Source: Candidatus Anammoxibacter sp. (GTDB taxonomy: Bacteria > Planctomycetota > Brocadiia > Brocadiales > Anammoxibacteraceae). From it: a stretch of DNA of 64,000 nt. The stretch covers positions 1 to 64,000 of the forward strand of contig JAIQZO010000020.1 of assembly GCA_021777055.1 (NCBI GenBank), read 5' to 3'. The first letter of the stretch is position 1; each line of letters starts with the position of its first letter. The notes beneath the pieces were generated by a model. That model saw nothing but the letters and a program-made list of their open reading frames with translations, did not search any database and had not been told where the DNA came from. Shown one piece after another: positions 1-9,439 of this stretch. The position numbers and the translations under genes are program-made.

Positions 1-188
1 GAGGTACGTTTAAATTTTGCTGAAGATTTAACAAAGACAAAAAATAACTCATTCTTACTTAGAAAAGTTGGCAACGATAGTTAAATCTTGAAACTTCTGG
101 GCACAAGTAAATCTAGAACCTTTATTTCCGTATTGAAACTATCTATAGATCTTCAGTTGAAACAATAACAAATTATTTAAAGAAAAGC

Positions 189-1502
189 ATGTACATTAAA
201 TGTTTAGTATCATGTTTGGCAATCTTAATAACAAACGTTCCATGTTTCGGATCAACAGATTATTATAAGAAAAATGTACCTCTCTCTGCAGATCCGGTAA
301 TTATATCCGGAAGCGATATCCCAAAAATGATTGCAACGGAAATTGATGGACTTAGGATGTTTTCCTACAGGGCAGGGGTTTATGAGCCTATCCCTTTTCA
401 GGTAGACCAACGAAATTCAAATGGAGATTGGGTCTGGGATGTGGCCTTGGATCAGGAAAAGACTTTTGATGATGAGGATATTAAAGGAAAAAAGATTTTT
501 GATGAAAACGATTTACTTGTTTTTTTGTCAAAAGACATCGGAGAGAAAGGAGTTTCTCCACGGAAATATTTAAACTCTGTACTTGTTATGGAGATAGAAG
601 TCATTGAACCTGCAACAAATTCAACCGGTTGGACCTACCTGGCTTTCTATGACACTGATATTCCTAAAGTTTCGCAAGTACGCTACATGAATTACATACC
701 TGATGAGCAGAGAATCATATCGCCAATTTATGAAGTTGTCTATTCTAAAGACCATATTGGTGTACTAAAAGAGATGAAACTTAACGGCCAATTAATTATG
801 GATAGGATTAAATTCCGTATTAATGCAAAATTCAAACTGGGATTTGTAAAAATTCCGTTAAATTTTAATGAGGAGGACCCTACTGGGTATATTGATGGGT
901 CTATAATGGGACCGGTGCGGATATTGCAAAGGGCAGTAGTCTCAATGCGTTTACCTCTAGGGTTAAAAATATCAGATATTAATTGCGATCATCTTTATTA
1001 TCCTGAACACTATGAAGTACCTTTACTTTTTTCTATATCCTCTTTGGTGAAGAAGGCCTCTCTCCTTTTATCCGCAGATTATATAAAATATCCGTTTCAA
1101 AAAGTGCATTCTAATGGGGATAAACTTCCTTTAATTCTAGGGGAAAACTCTTCAGAAACGTTACAATCAATATTGAACATGGAAGGGGACTGGATAGCCT
1201 TGTCTGGAAACTTAGGCTCTGTGTTGAACATGGTAAAGCTTCCTGATAATATCGAGGAAGATTGTACTGTGAAGCCTTATATGTTGGATGACCCTAATGG
1301 TAAAAATATCCCTGAAAACTATCTTGGATCAGAACCTGAAGTAGGGTTTGAGATCCAGACCAAACCTGGTATTCGTAAAGGAGACTATAATATCTATATG
1401 TTTTTCTTCTTGTCCTCAAATCCTTTTCAGCCGGAAATGAAGGAGAAAGCAATAAATATTATTAAGAGAACCCGTAAGTTTAGAGTGATTAACGTTACAT
1501 AA
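189..1502 (+). CDS. Secreted protein of unknown function, paralogue A
   Basis: I do not recognise this 437-residue protein. A hydrophobic stretch at about residues 5-21 looks like a signal peptide, so it is probably exported. The body is rich in acidic and aromatic residues, with the segments IPFQVDQRNSNGDWVWD and FDENDLLVFLSKD. A second copy is encoded at 7534-8946 on the other strand, and the two are alike along their whole length. The similarity continues upstream of this ATG: the reading frame is open back to a stop at 114-116 and encodes residues matching the start of the paralogue (VETITNYLKKS against VETITNHLKKS), but it has no ATG, GTG or TTG. I therefore keep ATG 189, which has only a weak purine-rich upstream sequence. 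This copy may have lost its original start. Confidence 0.75.
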   Translation: MYIKCLVSCLAILITNVPCFGSTDYYKKNVPLSADPVIISGSDIPKMIATEIDGLRMFSYRAGVYEPIPFQVDQRNSNGDWVWDVALDQEKTFDDEDIKGKKIFDENDLLVFLSKDIGEKGVSPRKYLNSVLVMEIEVIEPATNSTGWTYLAFYDTDIPKVSQVRYMNYIPDEQRIISPIYEVVYSKDHIGVLKEMKLNGQLIMDRIKFRINAKFKLGFVKIPLNFNEEDPTGYIDGSIMGPVRILQRAVVSMRLPLGLKISDINCDHLYYPEHYEVPLLFSISSLVKKASLLLSADYIKYPFQKVHSNGDKLPLILGENSSETLQSILNMEGDWIALSGNLGSVLNMVKLPDNIEEDCTVKPYMLDDPNGKNIPENYLGSEPEVGFEIQTKPGIRKGDYNIYMFFFLSSNPFQPEMKEKAINIIKRTRKFRVINVT

Positions 1503-1637
1503 ATTTATACATATGAAAAGTAATGTTAACGCAGGTAATTATTTCTTTGGTATTCTAGAGTATCAAAATGCAATAGATGGACAGTAATGGGTAATAAAGG
1601 TAAAATAATCTTTAGCTAAGTTTCTACAATCTTTTAT

Positions 1638-1681
1638 AGGGTTTTTCTTGAAAATGTTTTCAAGAAAAACCCCTTTTTTTT
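1638..1681 (+). terminator. Rho-independent terminator
   Basis: A near-perfect stem (GGGTTTTTCTTGAAAA pairing with TTTTCAAGAAAAACCC) is followed by a run of T. It lies about 135 bases after the stop of the secreted protein gene and upstream of the rhodanese gene, so the two genes are probably separate transcription units. Confidence 0.85.
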
Positions 1682-1768
1682 AATGAGAATTCATTTTTTA
1701 TTCGTTTATGTTTTTATATAAATATTTGTGTAATCGGAAATCTGAAAACTTAAAGAAAGGAGAAACAA

Positions 1769-2110
1769 ATGAAGAAAGTCATCATATTAATTATGTTATC
1801 TTTTGCTTTTAACTTAAATAGTTTCGCAGATGAAAAGGCTCATTCAGAAATATTGATAGATGTAAGAACTCCAACGGAATATGAAAATGGTCATATTGAA
1901 AGTGCAATAAATATACCATACGATGTTATCAAAGATAAAATAAATGAGATAACAGAGGATAAGGATGCTGTAATAAAGTTATATTGTAGAAGCGGCGGAA
2001 GATCCGGTATTGCGAAGAACAGGCTTGATAAATTAGGGTACAAAAATGTTACAAATGAAGGGGGATATGAGGATTTAAAGAAAAGGATGGAATTAAATAA
2101 AGGCAAATGA
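1769..2110 (+). CDS. Periplasmic single-domain rhodanese-like protein
   Basis: This is a 113-residue protein with an N-terminal signal peptide (hydrophobic residues 4-19, likely cleavage after SFA at 18-20) followed by one rhodanese domain. The DVRTPTEYENGHI segment at 31-43 is the usual domain start. The active-site loop CRSGGRSG begins at Cys73, the residue expected to carry persulfide sulfur. Length and export resemble the PspE group of thiosulfate sulfurtransferases; the real sulfur donor and acceptor are unknown. An AAAGGAG-type ribosome site lies 7-8 bases before the ATG. The gene stands alone between two terminator hairpins. Confidence 0.9.
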   Translation: MKKVIILIMLSFAFNLNSFADEKAHSEILIDVRTPTEYENGHIESAINIPYDVIKDKINEITEDKDAVIKLYCRSGGRSGIAKNRLDKLGYKNVTNEGGYEDLKKRMELNKGK

Positions 2111-2126
2111 TTACTTCTTCAGGAAA

Positions 2127-2165
2127 CATATGGGAGATTCTTTACAATTTAGAATATCCCATATG
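2127..2165. terminator. Hairpin between convergent genes
   Basis: Arms of 15 bases (CATATGGGAGATTCT and AGAATATCCCATATG, 14 of 15 paired) flank a 9-base loop. It sits between the stops of the rhodanese gene and the convergent DUF547 gene. There is no strong T run, so it may be a weak bidirectional terminator. Confidence 0.55.
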
Positions 2166-2198
2166 TTATGCCGACTTATTATTATTTTCCAAACAACA

Positions 2199-3749
2199 TT
2201 ATTCCATCTTACAGGGTTTAATATCAGGAAATTCTTCCATCTTTTTTTGTACATTTTCCTTAGTATTCAGGTTCCAATCGTAATCAATTTTCGGGCTTAT
2301 CTTGCTAGCTCCTTTTAGCCTTTGCGGTGCAAAGGCGTTAATAAATCCTTTAGTACCTTTGTACCGATCATTCTCGAAATCTTTTTTGAACCATTTAAAT
2401 AGTTTTGTAGTATGCACAGTATCTTTTCCCATACTTCTAAGATGAAGCGGGTTTTTTAGGGCGTTAATAACTGCGTTATCTAGTTGTTTATCCAATGAAT
2501 CAAATGTATAAATTATAATGTTTAGGGCTGGGCATCCAACTGAAGCACAATTAATGGCAAAGTGAACTCGGGGGTCTCCAAGGGGTAAAAGCATTTTGTG
2601 CTCCATGTCATCTAAACTAAACAACTTACCGCAAATGTTATGGTGGTTGTTTTTCCATCCAATTTTTTTCATGCTCGAAACCGGATAATTATTTATGACG
2701 TCAACAATAGTAAAGAAATTATAAGCATTAATCCAGAACGCAAGTTTTTTCTTCTGCGTTTCAGGCGGATTTGCTGATTTTAGTTTTTCTAACTGTGCAT
2801 TGATCTGGCTGGTAATCTTTGGGTCGTTTTTGATCTTTTTATAATCTATTGACGAATGATAAAATGTGCCGTCTTTTGACAAATATAATTTCTTTGTTAC
2901 AGAACTTTGCAGTACCGATTGATAATCATCCCAAAACTCTATTTTACTAGATCTAATATCAGGAAATTCTTCCATCTTTTTTTGTACGTTTTCTTTGGTA
3001 TTCAGGTTCCAATCGTAATCAATTTTCGGTCTTACCTTACTAGCACCTTTTAGCCTTTGCGGTGCAAAGGCGTTAATAAATCCTTCAGTACCATTGTACC
3101 GATCGTTCTTGAAATCTTTTTTGAACCATTTAAATAGTTTTGTTGTATACACAGTATCTTTTCCCATACTTCTAAGATGAAGCGGGTTTTTCAGGGCATT
3201 AATAACTGCTTTATCCAGTTGTTTATCCAGTGAATCAAATGTATAAATTATATTGTTTAGTGCCGGGCATCCAACTGAAGCACAATTAATGGCAAAGTGA
3301 ACTCGGGGGTCTCCAAGGGGCAAAAGCATCTTATGTTCCATGTCATCTAAGCTGAACAACTTACCACAAATGTTATGGTGATTATTTTTCCATCCGATCT
3401 TTTTCATGCTCGAAACCGGATAATTATTTACGACATCAACAATAGTAAAAAAATTATAAGCATTAATCCAGAACGCCAGTTTCTTTTTCTCTGTTTCAGG
3501 TGGATTTGCTGATGTTAGTTTTTCTAACTGTGCATAAATCTGGCTGGTAATCTTTGGGTCATCTTTTATCTTTTTGTAATCTATTGATGAATGATAAAAT
3601 TCACCGTCCTTTGACATATATGATTTCTTTGATACAGAACTTTGTAGTACCGATTGATAATCATCCCAAAATGTATCTTTCTTTTCGTCTGCAATCAAAT
3701 GTGAAAACGAAATAAGGGTTATACTAAAAATAATCATTAAAATTTTCAT
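2199..3749 (-). CDS. Secreted protein with two tandem DUF547 domains
   Basis: This 516-residue protein has a signal peptide at about residues 1-20 and then two copies of one 245-residue unit (27-271 and 272-516). Each unit is a DUF547 domain, recognisable from AFWINAYNFFTIVDV, GDPRVHFAINCASVGCP and the following LFKWFKKDF segment. DUF547 proteins are widespread and usually carry a single domain; their biochemical role is not settled. The conserved His and Cys residues of the HFAINCASVGCP segment are present in both units. The units differ at only a small fraction of positions, so the duplication looks recent. A possible start site, GGAG, lies upstream of ATG 3749. Confidence 0.88.
   Translation of the reverse strand: MKILMIIFSITLISFSHLIADEKKDTFWDDYQSVLQSSVSKKSYMSKDGEFYHSSIDYKKIKDDPKITSQIYAQLEKLTSANPPETEKKKLAFWINAYNFFTIVDVVNNYPVSSMKKIGWKNNHHNICGKLFSLDDMEHKMLLPLGDPRVHFAINCASVGCPALNNIIYTFDSLDKQLDKAVINALKNPLHLRSMGKDTVYTTKLFKWFKKDFKNDRYNGTEGFINAFAPQRLKGASKVRPKIDYDWNLNTKENVQKKMEEFPDIRSSKIEFWDDYQSVLQSSVTKKLYLSKDGTFYHSSIDYKKIKNDPKITSQINAQLEKLKSANPPETQKKKLAFWINAYNFFTIVDVINNYPVSSMKKIGWKNNHHNICGKLFSLDDMEHKMLLPLGDPRVHFAINCASVGCPALNIIIYTFDSLDKQLDNAVINALKNPLHLRSMGKDTVHTTKLFKWFKKDFENDRYKGTKGFINAFAPQRLKGASKISPKIDYDWNLNTKENVQKKMEEFPDIKPCKME
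2202..3671 (-). repeat. 735-bp in-frame tandem duplication
   Basis: Two directly repeated 735-bp units (2202-2936 and 2937-3671) encode the two DUF547 domains. The copies are nearly identical at DNA as well as protein level, with scattered single-base differences. Confidence 0.9.
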
Positions 3750-3842
3750 GACATATTACTCCTAAGATTAATTTCTAAACTAACAAATTAATGCTTGACC
3801 TGAAAATTTCAGGCAAAAGACATAGATTTCATATAAAGCTTG

Positions 3843-6251
3843 CTACTTTAATCCGGCTCGCCAATCGTTTTTTCCGTATGATGGTATTTGTTCCCGACTG
3901 TAATTATTAATATCACAAGTTTCAAATTTAGCAAAGGCTAATACGTCCATTGGACACTCAATTATGCATGCAGAACACCGTACACACTCCACATCATTCA
4001 TTGGTATGCCTTTGCTTGCAAAGGCCATAACATCGATCCCCATATGACACGTCCGGCTACAAAGCTCACAGGAGATACAGTTTTTCTTTTCAGCGACAAT
4101 CCTGTAACGGGTAAATCTTGCATAAATATGCATAAGCGCCGCAAGAGGGCATCCGTACCGACACCAAACCCTTCCACCTAAGAAGAAGTAAACTCCCAGT
4201 CCCAGTATGCCGGCAAAGATTACGTCGATAGAGAATTTGTAGACAGCGCTAAAAGTATAAGTTACTATTGAGTTTGATTTCCAGTTCCATATGCCTGTTT
4301 TTGCCAGAAGCATCATTGCAGATGTAACTATGGCAAAGAGCAATATCCACTGCCCGACATTTTCCAACCGTTTTGCGGTTGGGCCGTGGGGTGCTTTTTT
4401 TCTATATTCGTCCCCAAGGGATTCCGCCATGCCCCCGCAGCTGCAGATCCACCCGCAATATACACCTTTACCGTAATATCTTATCAAGAAAAAGAGGATG
4501 AACCCTGATTGTACAAATGGAAACCAGGTCCAGAAAGTACTATTGCCGAATTCCCACAGATTTAGCGGCCATAATAAAATGAAAGCAAAACTACTCCACT
4601 TGCCGCTGGGAAACAGTTCCTTTACGATCCAATGATCCGAACCAAGGTTTTGGTGTATGAGTGGTTCATACAAATAGAATGGTAACAGAAAGAGGAATAG
4701 TATTTGAATCAAAACCAGTGATGTCATTTGCAAGGTAATATACCGGGTTTTTTTTACAAAGGCGCGTCGCAGTGAAAAGATGAACATGGTTACACAATAG
4801 AAAAGTGAATACCAGTAGGTAGGAGATTCGATCCACTCCGCCATCCCTGTCTTATAATTAAGTGAACGTGATAAATAGAGCCACGTAAAAAATACCGATA
4901 CTCCTATAAAATAAAGATATTTTACCGCATTCCATGGTGTTCCAAAATAGACACTCCTTTCCTTTATTAGAAAGAACAATGATGCAAGTCCGGAAGCCAT
5001 AAACACAATGGAACTGAACCATCCAAAAACAAAATTCAACGAGGGGTACCATTTGTATTCGGAAAGTGTCCAATTTAAAGGGGCATGAAAAGGAGCAGTT
5101 ATATATGCGCCTATTTTCTGTAGAACTGTGTCAGCGCCTGAGAATGCGTTAAAGGCAATACCTGATTTGCCAAAATAAAGAAGGGAAAAAAAACTTATAG
5201 AAGCTATCAGAAAACACCACCATAATATACCTTTTTCACCTTCCATACGGATCTTGCTTCGATTGAAAAACGGAGTGGGCAATTCCCTGCCAATGAGAGT
5301 AAAAACGGCATCGTTGTCTACTGTTTCCTCTCCTGTCTTGGTCTTTATTACAACATCATTTTCTCTAATCTCCTTGACGGTTGACTCAAACATGACGTTT
5401 ATGCGGCTCTCTCCCACAAGATCATTAAATTTTATCAGATTCTCTTCCTTCGGCCGGGAAAATTGCTCTTTCCGATATGAATGTGTTATTGTATTTCCGC
5501 TTTGTGCTAGCGCAATTGAACTCTCCATAGCGCTATCCCCGCCGCCAACTACCAAAATGTTTTTGTTTTTAAACTCAGTTGGGTCAAAGAGCTTATTGAA
5601 AACTTTCGGGTCCGATTCTCCAGGCACCTTGAGTTCTCTGCTGTTGCCAGATTTTCCGATTGCAAGCAACACGGAGTTTGCCTTATACACACCATTGTTT
5701 GTCTCAAGTTGTAGAATGTTATTCGTACGTTCAATCTTTTGAACAATAGTATCCACTTCTACCAATAACTTTTGTTTCTCAATTTGTGTCTTTAACTCTT
5801 CAAGAAGCGTTTCCTTTGTCCCCTCATGCATTTTGAGCGCAGAAATATTCTCCGTCTCCTCAGGTTTTAATACTATCGGTTTTCCCTTTGGAAAATTTTC
5901 TATTGTGTTGAATATTCGGCTTGATTCCAGAACGATGTATCTAATACCTCTCTTTTTGCATTCTATAGCGGCTGATATTCCGGCGGGTCCCGCACCGACA
6001 ATGGCCAGATCGTACACATCCGAACTTTTCTTGTTTTCTTCAATAGGTTTATGTTTGGGAAAGAGTTCCCCTATGATCTGAGCTCCACCATTATTGGCAA
6101 GTTTAAGTAGTGGTATCCCGGTTAGGTCTCCAACAACATATACTCCGGGAACAGATGTCTCGCCCTTTTCGTTAATCTCAGGATAATGCTCAAAAACACC
6201 GACAGGATTGTCTTTTTGAAGCCAGTAAAAGTATTTTGTTATAATATTCAT
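3843..6251 (-). CDS. Fused FAD/NAD(P) reductase and membrane polyferredoxin (NapH/NosR-like)
   Basis: This 802-residue fusion has three parts. Residues 1-65 carry VPGVYVVGDLTGIPLL, a motif that normally closes the FAD domain of thioredoxin-reductase-like enzymes. Residues 79-335 form the rest of that enzyme, with FAD motif IVGAGPAG at 84-91 and NAD(P) motif VVGGGDSA at 234-241, but no CxxC redox pair. From about 342 come several membrane helices with the NapH/NosR-type cysteine motifs CGWICSCGG and CRYGCP. Two CxxCxxCxxxC ferredoxin clusters follow at about 724-775. I infer electron transfer from NAD(P)H through flavin to Fe-S clusters and a membrane or periplasmic acceptor. A Crp/Fnr regulator gene is divergent from it across 271 bp. 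Confidence 0.85.
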   Translation of the reverse strand: MNIITKYFYWLQKDNPVGVFEHYPEINEKGETSVPGVYVVGDLTGIPLLKLANNGGAQIIGELFPKHKPIEENKKSSDVYDLAIVGAGPAGISAAIECKKRGIRYIVLESSRIFNTIENFPKGKPIVLKPEETENISALKMHEGTKETLLEELKTQIEKQKLLVEVDTIVQKIERTNNILQLETNNGVYKANSVLLAIGKSGNSRELKVPGESDPKVFNKLFDPTEFKNKNILVVGGGDSAMESSIALAQSGNTITHSYRKEQFSRPKEENLIKFNDLVGESRINVMFESTVKEIRENDVVIKTKTGEETVDNDAVFTLIGRELPTPFFNRSKIRMEGEKGILWWCFLIASISFFSLLYFGKSGIAFNAFSGADTVLQKIGAYITAPFHAPLNWTLSEYKWYPSLNFVFGWFSSIVFMASGLASLFFLIKERSVYFGTPWNAVKYLYFIGVSVFFTWLYLSRSLNYKTGMAEWIESPTYWYSLFYCVTMFIFSLRRAFVKKTRYITLQMTSLVLIQILFLFLLPFYLYEPLIHQNLGSDHWIVKELFPSGKWSSFAFILLWPLNLWEFGNSTFWTWFPFVQSGFILFFLIRYYGKGVYCGWICSCGGMAESLGDEYRKKAPHGPTAKRLENVGQWILLFAIVTSAMMLLAKTGIWNWKSNSIVTYTFSAVYKFSIDVIFAGILGLGVYFFLGGRVWCRYGCPLAALMHIYARFTRYRIVAEKKNCISCELCSRTCHMGIDVMAFASKGIPMNDVECVRCSACIIECPMDVLAFAKFETCDINNYSREQIPSYGKNDWRAGLK

Positions 6252-6398
6252 CTGTAATTTGCAATTTAAGGTTATAGCTAATTTATGGCGGAATCTATCT
6301 TGATCTGTTTTAATTATATTAAATCATTGACGGATTATATCATACGATGTAAGACTAGTTTATTTAAAACATGACATTATAGTATTACAATTTGTAGA

Positions 6399-6422
6399 TT
6401 TTTGTCTGATTTGGGACAAAAA
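6399..6422. promoter_or_regulatory. Candidate operator between divergent genes
   Basis: The inverted repeat TTTTTGTC-N8-GACAAAAA sits in the 271-bp space between the reductase/polyferredoxin gene and the Crp/Fnr regulator gene. Its symmetry suits a dimeric regulator, but the half-site differs from the classic FNR half-site TTGAT. Confidence 0.5.
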
Positions 6423-6470
6423 GCAAAATTTTTTTTTTTACAGGTTGTGTGTTATCAATAGCAGAACAAA

Positions 6471-6490
6471 TTAATACCAGTTAATACCAG
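6471..6490 (+). repeat. 10-bp tandem direct repeat before the regulator gene
   Basis: TTAATACCAG occurs twice head to tail, 33 bases before the start codon of the Crp/Fnr gene. It may be an activator site or chance; only the sequence is certain. Confidence 0.6.
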
Positions 6491-6522
6491 GTTATTTATT
6501 TGTCAATCTAAGGGGCTTTGTT

Positions 6523-7227
6523 ATGGATAAAAAGATCCGAACTAACGAAAAAATTTGGTATTTAAATCAGATTAATTTTTTTAAGTGTTTGCGAAAAGAT
6601 GAAATAGAACGTTTAAACCGTGTTACTATAATGAAAGATATTAAGGCAAAACAGGTTTTATATATGCAGGGGGAACCAGGGGAAAATGTATACTTACTAA
6701 AACGCGGGATGGTTAAGATCTCCAAGACGTTATATGATGGTAATGAGTTGATACTTTCCATTATTAAGCCGGGCGAAATCTTTGGGGAGCTTGAGGTTAT
6801 AGATAAAGAATCAAGGCATGCTCAGGCTGTTGCGTACAGTCACGTTCTAATTTGTATAATAAGCCGGCAGGAATTGATAAAGATGATTTCATCCAATCCG
6901 GAACTTGGATTGCGTCTGACAAAAATTATTGGTTTTAGAAGACGTGTGATTGAAAATAGGCTTGAAAATCTTGTTTTTCGAAGTGTTATAGAGAAATTGG
7001 CAGCGTTATTGTTAGAACTAAAAGATCAATTTGGCAAGGAGACAGAAGCAGGTGTCCTTATCGATATCACATTAACGCACAAGGATTTAGCGAATTTAAT
7101 AGGGGCATCCCGTACCACAGTATCAGAAAATCTTTGTAATTTTATTACGCAGGGCATTATTCGCAAGGCCGGTAGACGTTTCATTATAAACAATCCAAAC
7201 TATCTTCATGATCTATTGACATCCTAG
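6523..7227 (+). CDS. Crp/Fnr-family transcription regulator
   Basis: This 234-residue protein has the standard two-domain design. The cyclic-nucleotide-binding-like beta roll covers about residues 20-135 (GEPGENVYLLKRGMVKI, then GEIFGELEVI), and a long dimer helix follows. The winged helix-turn-helix is at about 185-230, with LTHKDLANLIGASRTTVSEN as the recognition region. There is no N-terminal cysteine cluster of the FNR type, so direct oxygen sensing through Fe-S is unlikely; the ligand is unknown. It is divergent from the flavin/polyferredoxin gene with a symmetrical site in between, so it may control that gene and itself. Confidence 0.9.
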   Translation: MDKKIRTNEKIWYLNQINFFKCLRKDEIERLNRVTIMKDIKAKQVLYMQGEPGENVYLLKRGMVKISKTLYDGNELILSIIKPGEIFGELEVIDKESRHAQAVAYSHVLICIISRQELIKMISSNPELGLRLTKIIGFRRRVIENRLENLVFRSVIEKLAALLLELKDQFGKETEAGVLIDITLTHKDLANLIGASRTTVSENLCNFITQGIIRKAGRRFIINNPNYLHDLLTS

Positions 7228-7533
7228 CTTTATTCATCATCTTTCTGATAAGGGCTTGGGCAAAAATATCTTAATGTTTTTTTGCTTTTGCCTTCAGGTC
7301 ACTTTCTCCAATCTCCTACTGCTGATTGCTCAACGTAGTTAGGTTGGGTATCCGGTTCGACGCAATTTCTAGCGGATTTTGGTATTCCTGAGAAGGCTTA
7401 CGATGATATAGGTTTGGTGTATACATATTCATTCGGGAATAACTGCGGTGTTCAATTTTCATCAAACTTAGAATAAAACCTAAGAGGACTTTATGGAACA
7501 GTTTAGATCATCTAAAGAAACTATGTGCAAGAG
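7228..7533. other. Intergenic space, nothing recognised
   Basis: No open frame, RNA gene or strong hairpin was found. A weak GGGCAAAAA/TTTTTGCC-like pairing near 7258-7300 could end the Crp/Fnr transcript. Confidence 0.4.
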
Positions 7534-8946
7534 TTATGTAACATTAATCACTCTATACTTAAGAGTACCTTCAAAAAGATTTATTGCTTTCTCTTTGATT
7601 CCTGTATGAAAAGGTTCTGTGGACAAGAAAAACAACATATAGATAATATAGTCTCCTTTACCGATGCCAGGTTTTGTCTGGATCTCGAATCCTGCTTCAG
7701 GTTCTGATCCAGTATAGTTTTCAGGGATATTTTTTCCATTAGGGTCATCCAATATATAAGGCTTTACAGAACAATATTCCTTGACATTATCAGGAAGCTT
7801 TACCATGTTCAACACAGAACCTAGGTTTCCTGATAATGCTATCCAGTTTCCTTTCATGTTCAATATTGATTGAGATATATTTGGCGAGTTCTTTCCGAGA
7901 ATAAAAGGAAGTTTGTTTTCATCGGAATACGCTTCGCGAAACGGATATCTTCTGTAATCTGCTGTTAAAAAAATAGAGGCATTTTTTACCAGAGTGCGTA
8001 TTGAAAAAAGTAAAGGAGCTTCGTAGTGTTCAGGATAATAAAAATGATCGCAATTAATATCTGATATCTTCATCCCTAAAGGTAAACGCAATGAGACTAC
8101 TGTTCTTACCAATGTACGAACTGGTCCGTTTATATATCCATCAATATATCCGGTAGGGTCCTCCTCATTAAAATTCATCGGAAATTTCAAGAATCCTAGT
8201 TTAAGTTTTGCATTGATACGGAATTTTAGCCTATCAAGAACTTGCTTACCTTTAAGTTTCATCTCTTTTAGTACAGCAATATGTTCTTTAGAATAGACAA
8301 GTTCATAAATTGGAGAAACAACCCTCTGTTCATTAGGTATGTAATTCATGTAGCGGATGTTAGAATCGTCTGGGATATCGGAACCATAAAAAGCTAGGTA
8401 AACCCAACCGGATGAATTTGTTACAGGTTCAATGACTTCTATTTCCATAACGAGTGTGGCGTTTAAATACTTGCGTGAGGAGCCGCCTCTATCACCGGTG
8501 TCTTTTGATAAAAAAATAAGTAAATCGTTTTCATCAAAAATCTTTTTCCCTTTAGTATCCTCATCATCAAAAGTCTTTTCCTGATCCAAGGCCACATCCC
8601 AGACCCAATCTCCATCTGAATTTCGTTGGTCAATCTGGAAGGGTATAGGCACATAAGCTCCCCCCCGGTAAGAAAACATCCTTAGACCATGGATCTCCAG
8701 TGCAACCATTTTTGGAATATCACGTCCGGATATAATTACTGGATCTGCTGTGGGAGGCATATTTTTTTTATAATAGTCTGTTGAACCGAAACATGTAAGA
8801 CTTGTTATTAAGATTGCCAAACATGATATTAATAATTTAATGTACCTGCTTTTCTTTAAATGATTTGTAATTGTTTCTACTGAAAATCTAAAAAAAGTAT
8901 TATTAATTTTACTATTAGCAACACTTATATAGTATATATTGTTCAT
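7534..8946 (-). CDS. Secreted protein of unknown function, paralogue B
   Basis: This 470-residue paralogue of the protein at 189-1502 matches it along the full length. The diagnostic segments IPFQIDQRNSDGDWVWD and FDENDLLIFLSKD are kept. Relative to copy A it has about 33 extra N-terminal residues, because the codon matching Met1 of copy A is AGG (Arg) here and translation starts further upstream. A GGAG ribosome site precedes ATG 8946. The hydrophobic signal segment therefore starts near residue 37, which is late for a normal signal peptide. The function is unknown. Two inverted copies 6 kb apart could promote inversion of the DNA between them. Confidence 0.75.
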   Translation of the reverse strand: MNNIYYISVANSKINNTFFRFSVETITNHLKKSRYIKLLISCLAILITSLTCFGSTDYYKKNMPPTADPVIISGRDIPKMVALEIHGLRMFSYRGGAYVPIPFQIDQRNSDGDWVWDVALDQEKTFDDEDTKGKKIFDENDLLIFLSKDTGDRGGSSRKYLNATLVMEIEVIEPVTNSSGWVYLAFYGSDIPDDSNIRYMNYIPNEQRVVSPIYELVYSKEHIAVLKEMKLKGKQVLDRLKFRINAKLKLGFLKFPMNFNEEDPTGYIDGYINGPVRTLVRTVVSLRLPLGMKISDINCDHFYYPEHYEAPLLFSIRTLVKNASIFLTADYRRYPFREAYSDENKLPFILGKNSPNISQSILNMKGNWIALSGNLGSVLNMVKLPDNVKEYCSVKPYILDDPNGKNIPENYTGSEPEAGFEIQTKPGIGKGDYIIYMLFFLSTEPFHTGIKEKAINLFEGTLKYRVINVT

Positions 8947-9279
8947 TAAAACTCCACTCTTAGTTTCACTTATTTTAACAGCGCAATTTTCATAAGTTCG
9001 ATGTAACTTTCTAGTGTTTCATTTCTCTGGTATTAATGGGTGTGTGCGTATTATAGTATTAAGTGTGATAATGTTAGCCTAAATATTATAAGGGATGACA
9101 TCCTGAACGATGCTTTTCATTATAAGCATCACTCCACATTTTGATGCCACATAATTAACATATTATAGCCTATTAGATATATACGTTGCTTTCTGTGCCG
9201 CGAACTTTGCTAACTATTTCCTCTCATCATTATCTCCAGAATAATAATTTGCAACATGTTGGAAATTTTAAAGGATTTA
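8947..9279. other. Intergenic space upstream of paralogue B
   Basis: I see no gene. The segment should hold the promoter of the secreted protein gene and ends at the outer arm of the nested inverted repeats. Confidence 0.4.
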
Positions 9280-9387
9280 ATTACAAAAGAGTGTCCTGTG
9301 CACGACAATACTGATGTTAATACCGCATAGGGTGCAATACAAAAAAGTGATAGCCTATTTGAATGTAGAAAGAGAGCATTTGAGACT

Positions 9388-9439
9388 CGTAACAAGGCTG
9401 AAGCCTTGTTACGCACTGTTCAAAGAGGCTCTGCCTCTT
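9388..9439. repeat. Two adjacent short palindromes (left side)
   Basis: CGTAACAAGGCT pairs with AGCCTTGTTACG at 9388-9413, and AAGAGGC-TCT-GCCTCTT lies at 9423-9439. Related palindromes occur in mirrored order at 9758-9805, so the element is itself a long imperfect palindrome. Confidence 0.75.

Noticed and set aside
5254-5742. A 162-codon plus-strand frame inside the reductase/polyferredoxin gene
   Set aside because: It lies opposite the NAD(P)-binding domain, has no ribosome site and no recognisable domain.
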